From contig NZ_CP037993.1 of NCBI RefSeq assembly GCF_004367745.1, positions 3,906,001 through 3,970,000 of the forward strand: 64,000 bases of DNA. The letters are read 5' to 3'. Below the pieces are notes generated by a model. It had not been told where the DNA came from. It did not search any database and saw nothing but the letters and a program-made list of their open reading frames with translations. A program made the position numbers and the translations under genes. Shown here in pieces: positions 29,697 to 38,095 of the stretch. Numbering within the stretch: position 1 is the first letter of the stretch; each line of letters begins with the position of its first letter. Source of the DNA: Herbaspirillum huttiense (GTDB taxonomy: Bacteria; Pseudomonadota; Gammaproteobacteria; Burkholderiales; Burkholderiaceae_D).

Positions 29697-30368
29697 ATGA
29701 AATTGCTCCTGATCGAAGACAATCCCCAGCTCGCCCACTGGCTGGAGCAGATCCTCAAGGAACACAAGTTCAAGGTCGATATCGCCGCCGATGGCGAGAT
29801 CGCCGACCAGGTCCTGCGCGACGAGAACTACGACGTCGTCCTGCTGGACCTGATGCTGCCCAAGCTGCACGGCAAGAACGTGCTGCGGCGCCTGCGCGAG
29901 CGCCACAACGGCGTGCCGGTGATGATCCTGACTGCCAGCGGCTCCATCGATGAAAAGGTCGAATGCCTCGGTGCCGGGGCCGATGACTACCTGGTCAAGC
30001 CCTTCGAGATCCGCGAACTGGTGGCCCGCATCAAGGTGCTGGTGCGCCGCCAGACACCCGACAAGGCCGCCGAGATCCACTGCGGCGACCTGGTGTATGA
30101 CAGCAATACGCGCCAGTTCGCGGTGGCCGGCGTAACGCTGGCGCTCCCGGCGCGCGAACATGACGTGCTCGAAGTGCTGATGTTGAAGCAAGGCAAGACG
30201 GTTTCCAAGACCGCGTTGATGAAGGGGGTCTTCAGCCTGTCCGAAGAGCCTAGCGCGGACGCCATCGAAATCTACATCTCGCGCCTGCGCAAGAAACTGG
30301 AGCACTCCAGCGCGGCCATCATGACCCTGCGCGGCCTGGGCTATCTGCTCAAACAAAAAGATGATTGA
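29697..30368 (+). CDS. OmpR-family response regulator (QseB/PmrA/TctD-like)
   Basis: 223 residues. Receiver with Asp51 (VVLLDLMLPKLHG), Thr in ILTASG and Lys in LVKPF; winged-helix DNA-binding domain from about 125, ending LRGLGYLLKQ. The ATG at 29697 gives the canonical MKLLLIEDN start; longer reading adds a basic non-homologous extension. It overlaps the kinase gene by 8 bases. It is divergent from the NitT/TauT importer and may control it. Confidence 0.92.
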   Translation: MKLLLIEDNPQLAHWLEQILKEHKFKVDIAADGEIADQVLRDENYDVVLLDLMLPKLHGKNVLRRLRERHNGVPVMILTASGSIDEKVECLGAGADDYLVKPFEIRELVARIKVLVRRQTPDKAAEIHCGDLVYDSNTRQFAVAGVTLALPAREHDVLEVLMLKQGKTVSKTALMKGVFSLSEEPSADAIEIYISRLRKKLEHSSAAIMTLRGLGYLLKQKDD

Positions 30369-31740
30369 CAGCCTGCGCCTGCGGCTGCTGTGGTGGCTGC
30401 TGATTCCGATGGCGGTCTACGTGGGCCTGTCTACGGGCGACGCGTATGACAATGCCGTCTCCAGCGCCACCCTCGTGCAGGACCGGGCACTGCTGGCCTC
30501 GGCCCGCATGATGGCCGGCCAGGTCGGCTGGAACGATGGTGCACCGGTGGTCTCGATCCCGCCTGCAGCGCTGGAACTGTTCGCCTCGCCGGCGCAGGAT
30601 GCGGTGTATTACCAGGTGCGCATGGATGACGAGACGCTGCTGGCCGGACGCCCCGACTTCCCCGCCGAGCCTGACTTTGCGGCGCTCTATCCGGTCTATA
30701 CCACGACCACCTTCGAAGGCAAGCCGCTGCGCGTGGTCAGCTACATCCGCGCGCTGTTCGATGAAGGCACGCTGCGCATGGTGGCCGTCTCGGTGGGCCA
30801 GACCATGCAGGGACGGCAGGAAATGATCGACGACCAGTGGCATGCCTCGCTGCGGCGTCAGATCGTGCTGCTGCTGCTGGCCATCAGCCTGGTGGTGCTG
30901 GGCCTGACGATGGAATTGCGGCCGCTGCTGGCGCTCAAGGACGAACTGGCCACGCGCGAACCGGATTCGCTCACGCCGCTGCGTGCAGGCGGCCTGCAGC
31001 AGGAATTGCGGCCCATCGTGGAAGCCATCAACCAGTACATCTTCCGCCTCAATGCCCAGGTGACGGTGCAGAAGCGCTTCGTGGCCGATGCCGCACACCA
31101 GTTGCGCACGCCCCTGGCGGTGATCGATTCGCAGATCCAGTTCGCGCGCCAGCTGGACGATCCGGCGCGGGTGAAACAGGTGCTGGCCTCCTTGCAGGAA
31201 GGCAGCCGCAGCATGACCGACCTGACCAACAAGCTGCTGCTGCTCTCGCAGGCTGAAGCTTCCAACAGCAGCGCCTTCCCGCGCGCACCGGTGGACCTGC
31301 TGGCGGTGGCCGCCATGGTGCTGGAGGAACTGGCCGGGCTGGCACTCAAGAAGGGCATCGACCTGGGGCTGGAGACCACGCTGGAGAGCGCCATGGTCAA
31401 CGGCAATGAGGCGCAGCTGATGGGCTTGCTGATGAACCTGATCGACAATGCCCTCCGTTATACGCCGGAGGGCGGCAAGGTCACGGTGGGACTGGAGAAG
31501 AAGCGCAGCCAGATCATCATCACCGTGACCGACAACGGGCCCGGCATCCCGGCCGAGGTCCGCGAGCGCGTCTTCGAGCGCTTCTATCGCAATGCCGCGC
31601 CGGACCAGCCGGGCTCGGGCCTGGGCCTGGCCATCGTGCGCGAGATCGTGCAGGCTTCGCAGGGCGCGATCCGGCTCGATGCGCCGGCGCAAGGTAGCGG
31701 GCTGGTGGCTACCGTGAGCCTGCCGGCGCTGGCGGGCTGA
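30361..31740 (+). CDS. Sensor histidine kinase, TctE-like
   Basis: 459 residues. Membrane helices at about 8-28 and 170-190 enclose a 2CSK_N-type sensor region. HisKA has His246 ([12 protein letters not shown]) and HATPase has DNGPGIP and [12 protein letters not shown]. It starts within the end of the regulator gene and forms the partner of that regulator. No operator was recognised. The importer transcribed away from this pair is its likeliest target. Confidence 0.91.
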   Translation: MIDSLRLRLLWWLLIPMAVYVGLSTGDAYDNAVSSATLVQDRALLASARMMAGQVGWNDGAPVVSIPPAALELFASPAQDAVYYQVRMDDETLLAGRPDFPAEPDFAALYPVYTTTTFEGKPLRVVSYIRALFDEGTLRMVAVSVGQTMQGRQEMIDDQWHASLRRQIVLLLLAISLVVLGLTMELRPLLALKDELATREPDSLTPLRAGGLQQELRPIVEAINQYIFRLNAQVTVQKRFVADAAHQLRTPLAVIDSQIQFARQLDDPARVKQVLASLQEGSRSMTDLTNKLLLLSQAEASNSSAFPRAPVDLLAVAAMVLEELAGLALKKGIDLGLETTLESAMVNGNEAQLMGLLMNLIDNALRYTPEGGKVTVGLEKKRSQIIITVTDNGPGIPAEVRERVFERFYRNAAPDQPGSGLGLAIVREIVQASQGAIRLDAPAQGSGLVATVSLPALAG

Positions 31741-31948
31741 GGCCTTTCTTTCCCATGCAGCGGTAATACAAAAACGCGCAGCCCCCACAACAAACGATCA
31801 AAAAGTATCAGCCCGCCACACACTTTTGGCGTGGAGCGGCGCGCCCTGCCCTCGTACTCTTGCTCCTGCCTTTGAAGGCAAAGGGTGCTTGCGAATCCCC
31901 CCGCCTCTGCGCCCGACCTGAACGATAAAAAATACCAGGAGACAACCC

Positions 31949-33220
31949 GTGAACAAGATCTGCTTGGGCGCCGCGTGCGCCGTCCTTGGCGCTGCCCTGC
32001 CCTTGGTGGCATCGGCGCAGTCCTGCAATGTCCCTGTGCTGAAGGTGCTGGCGCAGAAGAGCCTGGGCCTGACGGTGATGGAGAAATCGCTGGCCGATTA
32101 CCAGAAGCGCACCGGCACCCGCGTGGAGATCAGCTACTTCGGCGAGAACGACCGGCGCGCCAAGTCGCGCCTGGATGCTTCCACCAAGGCCGGTTCCTAC
32201 CAGGTGTATTACGTCGATGAGGCCAATGTGGCCGAGTTCGCCTCGGCTGGCTGGATCGTGCCGCTGCTGAAGTATTTCCCCAAGGAGGCCGACTATGACG
32301 ACTTCCTGCCCGGCCGCCGCGCGGTGGCCAGCTACAAGGATGTGGCGTATTTCGCGCCGCTGATCGGCGGTTCCGATTTCCTCTTCTATCGCCGCGACCT
32401 GCTGGAGAAGGCCGGCCTGCCGGTGCCGCGCACGCTGGACGAACTGGTGGCCGACATCAAGAAGCTGCATTCGCCGCCCGGCGTCTACGGCTGGGTGGCA
32501 CGCGGCCAGCGCGGCTCGGGCATGAACGTGTGGCGCTGGGCGCCCTTCATGCTGGCCCAGGGCGGCCAGTGGACCGACAAGAACAACCAGCCGGCCTTCA
32601 ATTCGCCGGCGGCCGTCAAGGCCACGCAGCTCTATGCGGAACTGTTCAAGTACGGTCCCCCGGGTGCGGCTACCTATGACTGGAGCAATGCGCTGGAAGC
32701 CTTCCGCTCGGGCAAGGTGGCCTTCATGATCGAGTCCACGCCCTTCGCCGACTGGATGGAAGACAGCAGCAAGTCCAGCGTGGCCGACAAGGTCGGCTAT
32801 GCCCGTCCGCCGGCACCGCTGCCCTCGGCTGCCTACGGCCACGGGCTGGCTATCTCCGCCATCGGTGCCAAGGACGAGTGCACGCGACAGTCGGCCGGCA
32901 AGTTCATCGCCTTTGCCACCGGCAAGGAACAGGAACAGGCGCGCCTGCGCGAGAAGGTCTTCAGCGACTACAACCGCACCAGCACCATCCAGAGCGATTA
33001 CTTCCAGAAGAACGTCAAGCCGCAGATCCTGGCGGGCTTGAAGGACACCACCCCGGTCTCGAAGCTGACCATCTGGCCCAGCCCGCAGTGGCCGGACATC
33101 GGCGACAACCTGGGCGTGGCGCTGGAAGAAGTCTTCACCGGCACCCAGAAGGACATTCCGCGTGCCCTGAACGAAGCCGCCCAGTATGCGCAGGACGCGA
33201 TGGAACACGCGCGTAAATAA
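31949..33220 (+). CDS. Polyol/sugar ABC transporter substrate-binding protein
   Basis: 423-residue periplasmic binding protein (SBP_bac_1 type). A signal peptide ends at about residue 24 (ASAQS). The start is GTG at 31949, with AGGAG 8 bases upstream. Family segments are GTRVEISYFGEND, SYQVYYVDEANVAEFA, GGSDFLFYRRDLLEKAGLP and YGHGLAISAIGA. It is the first gene of an operon with two permeases, a dehydrogenase, an ATPase, an AraC regulator and a xylulokinase. The pathway context suggests a polyol ligand such as xylitol, arabitol, sorbitol or mannitol. Confidence 0.9.
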   Translation: MNKICLGAACAVLGAALPLVASAQSCNVPVLKVLAQKSLGLTVMEKSLADYQKRTGTRVEISYFGENDRRAKSRLDASTKAGSYQVYYVDEANVAEFASAGWIVPLLKYFPKEADYDDFLPGRRAVASYKDVAYFAPLIGGSDFLFYRRDLLEKAGLPVPRTLDELVADIKKLHSPPGVYGWVARGQRGSGMNVWRWAPFMLAQGGQWTDKNNQPAFNSPAAVKATQLYAELFKYGPPGAATYDWSNALEAFRSGKVAFMIESTPFADWMEDSSKSSVADKVGYARPPAPLPSAAYGHGLAISAIGAKDECTRQSAGKFIAFATGKEQEQARLREKVFSDYNRTSTIQSDYFQKNVKPQILAGLKDTTPVSKLTIWPSPQWPDIGDNLGVALEEVFTGTQKDIPRALNEAAQYAQDAMEHARK

Positions 33221-33252
33221 TTTCCTTCATTCAACCGCGTCAAACGATGTAG

Positions 33253-33282
33253 CCGCCCTGTTCCCTCGCCGGAACGGGGCGG
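33253..33282 (+). promoter_or_regulatory. Intercistronic hairpin between binding-protein and permease genes
   Basis: Twelve-base stem (33253-33264 with 33271-33282, one G-U pair) and a 6-base loop. A perfect 14-base palindrome GGACTCCGGAGTCC (33281-33294) follows and includes the permease ribosome binding site (GGAG). Such hairpins between binding-protein and permease genes often stabilise the upstream message and lower permease expression. Confidence 0.6.
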
Positions 33283-33297
33283 ACTCCGGAGTCCTGC

Positions 33298-34176
33298 ATG
33301 TTCAATCGTGGAAAGACCTCGCTGCCCTACCTGTTCCTCGGCCCGTCGCTCCTGGTGATGCTGGTGCTGGGGCTGGTACCGACGGTGGCGGCGATCAACC
33401 TGGCACTGAAGAACCGCGTGCTGCGCTATCCCGACAGCGACTACGTCTGGCTGCGCAATGTCGAGCGGCTGATGTCGGACCGGCGCTTCCTCAATGCCAT
33501 CGAAGTCTCGGCGATCTGGGAAGTGGTCACCGTGCTGGGTGCGGTGGTGGCCGGCATCCTCATCGCCATCTACCTGTTTGAAAACGTCCACGGCAAATGG
33601 CGGCAAGCCATGTGCGTCTTGCTGATCACGCCGGTGCTGCTGCCACGCGTGTCGGCCGCCTTCATCTGGAAGTTCATGTATTCGCCGCTGACCGGCATCC
33701 TGGGCTGGCTGCTGGGACTGGTGGGCATCCATGACACGGCCTTCCTGTCGGACCCGCTGCTGGCGCTCTATGCGGTGGCTGCCGTCGATATCTGGCAGTG
33801 GGGATTGTTCTTCGCCGTAATTGTCCTGAAGCTGCTGGAAACCCTGCCGCCCGAACCGCTGGAGGCGGCGCGGCTGGACCACGCGCGCACCTGGCAGGTG
33901 TACGCCTACATCGCCCTGCCGATGTTGAAGGCGCCGCTCATCAGCCTGGTCTTCATCAAGATGGTGGAGTCGCTGCGCTCCTTCGACCTGATCTACGTGA
34001 TGACCAAGGGCGGGCCGGGCGTGGCCACCGAAACGCTGGACATGTATGCCTATGCCCAGGGTATCGGCTTGTCCGGCAAGGTCTCGTATGCCTCCACCAT
34101 GGCAGTGCTGATGATGGTGGCCACCACGCTGATCTTTACCCTGATCTGGAAACGGGTGAGCAAATGGGAAGACTGA
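33298..34176 (+). CDS. Polyol/sugar ABC transporter permease (MalF type)
   Basis: 292-residue inner-membrane permease, about six helices. The coupling (EAA) loop reads EPLEAARLDHARTWQVYAYIALPML, including the conserved glycine-to-histidine variation. The GGAG site just before the ATG lies inside a short palindrome. It overlaps the second permease gene by 13 bases. Substrate is inferred from the surrounding polyol genes. Confidence 0.92.
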   Translation: MFNRGKTSLPYLFLGPSLLVMLVLGLVPTVAAINLALKNRVLRYPDSDYVWLRNVERLMSDRRFLNAIEVSAIWEVVTVLGAVVAGILIAIYLFENVHGKWRQAMCVLLITPVLLPRVSAAFIWKFMYSPLTGILGWLLGLVGIHDTAFLSDPLLALYAVAAVDIWQWGLFFAVIVLKLLETLPPEPLEAARLDHARTWQVYAYIALPMLKAPLISLVFIKMVESLRSFDLIYVMTKGGPGVATETLDMYAYAQGIGLSGKVSYASTMAVLMMVATTLIFTLIWKRVSKWED

Positions 34177-34976
34177 TTGCACGCTGCGCCGTCTGGGGCG
34201 TGGGCATCCTGCTGGTGCTGGTGGCGGTGTTTCCGCTGCTGTGGGCGCTGCTCAATTCGCTGAAGACCTTGCTGGACATCGTCACGCCGACACCGCGCTT
34301 TCTCTTCACGCCGACGCTGGAGAACTATCGCCAGGTCATCGGCAGTCCGGAAGTGCTGGTGGGCCTCACCAACAGTGCCGTCATCGTCGGCAGCGCCGTG
34401 CTGCTGGGTACGCTCATGGGTGTGCCGGCAGCCTACGTGATTGCGCGCTATCACGTGCCGGGCAAGCGCGACATCCAGTTCTTCCTGCTCTCGCTGCGCT
34501 TCCTGCCGCCGGTGGCGGTGGCCATTCCGCTCATTGCGATCTGGGTCGACCTGGGGCTGTATGACACGCGCTTCTCGATGATCGTGACTTACCTGCTGAC
34601 CACGCTCTCCACCATCACCTGGCTGTCGATCCCCGTCTTCCAGCGCATGCCGCGCGAGATCGAGGAAGCCGCCACCCTCGATGGCTACGGCCCCTACGCG
34701 GTGTTCTGGAAGATCGCCCTGCCCAACTGCGCCGGCACCTTGCTGGGCGGGATCATCTTCAGCTTCGTGCTGGTGTGGAACGAACTGATGATCGCCCTGG
34801 CGCTGACCTCCTCCAACAGCGCCACGCTGCCGGTGGTGGCCTCGGCCTTTACTTCCATGGGGCAGGAAGTGCCGTGGGGCGTGATCAACGCTTCCACCGT
34901 GTTGCTGGCGCTGCCGCCCCTGATCTTTGTCGGCGTGTTGAGCCGGCTGTTGAATTCCATCCTCACCGGAAAATAA
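34164..34976 (+). CDS. Polyol/sugar ABC transporter permease (MalG type)
   Basis: 270-residue second permease. The ATG at 34164 (MGRLIARCAVWGVG) lies 13 bases inside the preceding gene's end and gives the normal MalG-type N-terminus. The frame extends much further upstream but that is a shadow of the first permease. The coupling loop EEAATLDGYGPYAVFWKIALP is classic. It is followed 9 bases later by the dehydrogenase gene. Confidence 0.93.
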   Translation: MGRLIARCAVWGVGILLVLVAVFPLLWALLNSLKTLLDIVTPTPRFLFTPTLENYRQVIGSPEVLVGLTNSAVIVGSAVLLGTLMGVPAAYVIARYHVPGKRDIQFFLLSLRFLPPVAVAIPLIAIWVDLGLYDTRFSMIVTYLLTTLSTITWLSIPVFQRMPREIEEAATLDGYGPYAVFWKIALPNCAGTLLGGIIFSFVLVWNELMIALALTSSNSATLPVVASAFTSMGQEVPWGVINASTVLLALPPLIFVGVLSRLLNSILTGK

Positions 34977-34985
34977 GGAGACCCC

Positions 34986-36023
34986 ATGCAAGCCCTCGTA
35001 CTCGAAGCCACGCGTGAACTGGCCCTGCGCGACATCGACCTGCCGCAGGATCTCGGTGCCCAGGATGTGCGCATCCGCATCCACACCGTGGGCATCTGCG
35101 GCAGCGACCTGCACTACTACACCCACGGCCGCATCGGCCCCTTCAAGGTGGAAGCGCCCATGGTGCTGGGGCACGAGGCCTCGGGCACCATCATCGAAGT
35201 CGGCAGCGCGGTCACGCAACTCAAAGTCGGCGACCGCGTCTGCATGGAGCCGGGCATCCCGCGCCTGGATTCGCCGGCCACGCTGCGCGGCCTGTACAAC
35301 CTCGACCCCTCGGTGCGCTTCTGGGCCACGCCGCCCATTCACGGCTGCCTGACCGGCAGCGTGGTGCATCCGGCGGCCTTCACCTATCGGCTGCCGGACA
35401 ATGTCAGCTTTGCCGAAGGAGCCATCGTCGAACCCTTGTCCATCGGCCTGCAGGCCGCCACCAAGGCGCGCATGAAGCCGGGCGATACGGCCGTGGTGAT
35501 CGGTGCCGGCACCATCGGCGCCATGACTGCACTGGCAGCCCTGGCCGGGGGTGCGGCGCGCGTGATCCTGGCCGATGTGGTGGCCGAGAAGCTGGCCCAC
35601 TTCGCCAACAATCCCGCCGTCATCACGGTGGATGTGACGCAGCAGGCCTTGCCCGACGTGGTGCAGCAAGTCACCGAGGGCTGGGGTGCCGATGTGGTGT
35701 TTGAGGCGTCGGGCCATGCCGGCGTCTACCAGACCTTGCTGGACCTGGTGTGTCCCGGTGGCTGCGCGGTGCTGGTGGGCATGCCGCCGGAGCCGGTGGC
35801 GCTGGACGTGGTGACCATGCAGACCAAGGAAGTGCGGCTGGAATCGGTCTTCCGTTATGCCAACATTTTCCCGCGCGCACTGGCGCTGCTGAGCTCCGGA
35901 ATGATCGATGTGAAGCCTTTCATTTCACGCAGCTTCCCCTTCTCGCAGGGGATTGAGGCCTTCGAGGAAGCCGCTCGCGGCCGTCCGCAGGATGTGAAGA
36001 TCCAGATCGAAATGGAAGGCTGA
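34986..36023 (+). CDS. Polyol dehydrogenase, zinc-dependent MDR family (xylitol/sorbitol type)
   Basis: 345 residues. The catalytic zinc site is visible: Cys in [13 protein letters not shown], and the GHEASG motif with His/Glu. The NAD fold has [10 protein letters not shown]. In most polyol dehydrogenases a lobe with four cysteines holds a structural zinc. Here the corresponding stretch ([29 protein letters not shown]) has lost these cysteines, so the enzyme probably carries one zinc per subunit, as some sorbitol dehydrogenases do. It would oxidise a polyol to a ketose; with xylulokinase downstream, xylitol or D-arabitol to D-xylulose is favoured. It sits between permease and ATPase genes of the importer. 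Confidence 0.88.
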   Translation: MQALVLEATRELALRDIDLPQDLGAQDVRIRIHTVGICGSDLHYYTHGRIGPFKVEAPMVLGHEASGTIIEVGSAVTQLKVGDRVCMEPGIPRLDSPATLRGLYNLDPSVRFWATPPIHGCLTGSVVHPAAFTYRLPDNVSFAEGAIVEPLSIGLQAATKARMKPGDTAVVIGAGTIGAMTALAALAGGAARVILADVVAEKLAHFANNPAVITVDVTQQALPDVVQQVTEGWGADVVFEASGHAGVYQTLLDLVCPGGCAVLVGMPPEPVALDVVTMQTKEVRLESVFRYANIFPRALALLSSGMIDVKPFISRSFPFSQGIEAFEEAARGRPQDVKIQIEMEG

Positions 36024-36025
36024 CC

Positions 36026-37246
36026 ATGGCCGAGATCCATTGCCAGGGCTTGTCCAAGCATTACGCCGGTGGCCCGCCGGTATTGCATCCGCTGGATCTG
36101 GCCATCGGTGATGGCGAATTCGTGGTCCTGCTGGGTCCCTCGGGCTGCGGCAAATCGACCATGCTGCGCATGATCGCCGGACTCGAAGAGATCAGCGGCG
36201 GCACCCTCTCCATCGGCGGCAAGGTGGTCAACGCGCTGCCTGCGCGGGATCGCAACGTGGCCATGGTGTTCCAGAATTACGCGCTCTATCCGCACATGAA
36301 CGTGTATGACAATATCGCCTTCGGCCTGCGCCGCCTGAAGCGCCCGGCCGCCGAGATCGACCGCCGCGTGCGCGAAGTGGCGGCCATGTTGAATCTGGAT
36401 GCCCTGCTCGAGCGCAAGCCGCGCGCCATGTCCGGTGGCCAGCAGCAGCGCGCGGCAATTGCGCGCGCCATCATCAAGACGCCGTCGGTGTTCCTGTTCG
36501 ATGAGCCGCTCTCCAACCTCGATGCCAAGCTGCGCGCGCAATTGCGCGGCGACATCAAGCGCCTGCACCAGCGCCTGCGCACCACCACCGTCTACGTCAC
36601 CCACGACCAGCTGGAAGCCATGACCCTGGCTGACCGCGTCATCCTCATGCAGGGCGGACAGATCGTGCAGGCGGGTTCGCCGGCCGAGCTCTATCGTTAT
36701 CCGCGCACGCTCTTTGCGGCCGGATTCATCGGCACGCCTGCCATGAACTTCCTCGATGGCGTGGTCGAGCGCGATGGCGCAACGGTCTCCGTGCGCTGCG
36801 AAGACCAGCGCTGGATCCTGCAAGATGAAAGGTTTTCACGCCTGATGCCGGGAATGTCGGTAAAGTTGGCGGTGCGTCCTGACTATGTCCGCATGGCCGG
36901 CGAGCAGGACGCCGCCCACAGCCTGACCTGCGCGGTCGATGTGGAACTGGTGGAGATCCTGGGGGCCGATGCGCTCCTGACCACCCGCTGGGGCGCACAG
37001 ACGCTGACCGCCCTGGTGAGCGCGCAGCACCTGCCGCAGGCGGGACAGCGCCTGCACCTGGCCTTCGATCAGCACGCGTTGCACGTGTTCGATGTACAAA
37101 GCGGAGAGAACCTGTCGCTGCCGCCCGCCGCCTTCGCGGCCGACGGACAAGACGACGGCCCGCATGGCAAGGAGACAAAGCATGAGTCCGGATCTGGAGC
37201 TGGTCCATACCCGCCAGGACGAATCGTTCAGGGCGTGGGTGCATGA
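36026..37246 (+). CDS. Polyol/sugar ABC transporter ATPase (UgpC/MalK/SmoK type)
   Basis: 406 residues. Walker A GPSGCGKST, Q-loop FQNYALYPHMN, signature MSGGQQQRAAIARAI, Walker B FLFDEPLSNLDAKLR, switch VTHDQLEA; the C-terminal TOBE-like regulatory domain follows from about 240. The last 20 residues are low-complexity and overlap the start of the regulator gene by 65 bases. MalK-type ATPases serve one dedicated importer. Confidence 0.92.
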   Translation: MAEIHCQGLSKHYAGGPPVLHPLDLAIGDGEFVVLLGPSGCGKSTMLRMIAGLEEISGGTLSIGGKVVNALPARDRNVAMVFQNYALYPHMNVYDNIAFGLRRLKRPAAEIDRRVREVAAMLNLDALLERKPRAMSGGQQQRAAIARAIIKTPSVFLFDEPLSNLDAKLRAQLRGDIKRLHQRLRTTTVYVTHDQLEAMTLADRVILMQGGQIVQAGSPAELYRYPRTLFAAGFIGTPAMNFLDGVVERDGATVSVRCEDQRWILQDERFSRLMPGMSVKLAVRPDYVRMAGEQDAAHSLTCAVDVELVEILGADALLTTRWGAQTLTALVSAQHLPQAGQRLHLAFDQHALHVFDVQSGENLSLPPAAFAADGQDDGPHGKETKHESGSGAGPYPPGRIVQGVGA

Positions 37247-38063
37247 CTACCCGCACACGGTGGCCAAATGGCATTTTCATCCTGAATACGAAGTCCACGT
37301 CATCACCGCATCCAGCGGCAAGTTTTTCGTGGGCGACTTCATCGGCGACTTCGCTCCCGGCAACCTGGTGCTGACCGGACCCAACCTGCCGCACAACTGG
37401 GTCAGCAACCTGGGCGCGGATGAGCACGTGGGCGCGCGCGACCTGGTGCTGCAATTCTCGCGGCCCTTTGCCGACCGCATGCTGGGGGCCATCCCGGAGC
37501 TCTCGCCCCTGCAGGATCTGCTGGAGGGCGCGGCGCGCGGATTGCAGTTTCCTGATGCGCTGGGCAGGTCGATCATTCCGCTGATGCAGGACCTGGCGCA
37601 GGCCGGCGGTGCGCGCCGTGTGGTGCTGATGATGAGCGTGCTGGAACAGCTGGCCTCCTGCCGCGAACGCAGGCCACTGGCCGGCCCGGGCTACGACCTG
37701 GATGCCCAGCGCCACATGTCGTCCACCATCAACCAGGTGCTTTCCTGCATCCGCCAGAACCTCGGCGGCAACCTGCGCGAGAGCGATGTGGCCGAACTGG
37801 CGGGCATGAGCGTAAGCAGCTTTACGCGCTTCTTCAAGCGGCATACGGGCTGCACCTTCATCCAGTACCAGAACGGATTGCGCCTGAACGAAGCCTGCGA
37901 ATTGCTGATGTGTACCGAACTGAGCGTGACCGAGGTGTGCTACCGGGTCGGGTTCAACAATCTTTCCAATTTCAATCGCCAGTTCCTGGCCCACAAGGGC
38001 ATGCCGCCCTCGCGCTTCCGTGCGCTGCACCGGCTCAACGATGAAGTCCGGGCGGTCGCGTAG
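37182..38063 (+). CDS. AraC-family transcriptional regulator
   Basis: 293 residues with an N-terminal cupin-like sensor (WHFHPEYEVHVITASSGKFFVGDF) and two C-terminal helix-turn-helix units (NLRESDVAELAGMSVSSFTRFFKR; SVTEVCYRVGFNNLSNFNRQFLAHKGMPPSRFR). The ATG at 37182 has an AAGGAG site 8 bases before it. The gene lies within the polyol operon and is the likely local activator. Effector not known. Confidence 0.92.
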   Translation: MSPDLELVHTRQDESFRAWVHDYPHTVAKWHFHPEYEVHVITASSGKFFVGDFIGDFAPGNLVLTGPNLPHNWVSNLGADEHVGARDLVLQFSRPFADRMLGAIPELSPLQDLLEGAARGLQFPDALGRSIIPLMQDLAQAGGARRVVLMMSVLEQLASCRERRPLAGPGYDLDAQRHMSSTINQVLSCIRQNLGGNLRESDVAELAGMSVSSFTRFFKRHTGCTFIQYQNGLRLNEACELLMCTELSVTEVCYRVGFNNLSNFNRQFLAHKGMPPSRFRALHRLNDEVRAVA

Positions 38064-38095
38064 CGCCTCTCCACTTGCACGCAAAGGAAAATGAT

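Noticed and set aside
27346..29700. 784-codon plus-strand frame over the two binding-protein genes
   Set aside because: Shadow of the duplicated binding-protein genes; its apparent internal repeats come from their duplication, not from a repeat protein.
33798..34163. Longer N-terminus of the second permease
   Set aside because: It reads within the first permease gene in another frame; the ATG at 34164 fits the permease family.
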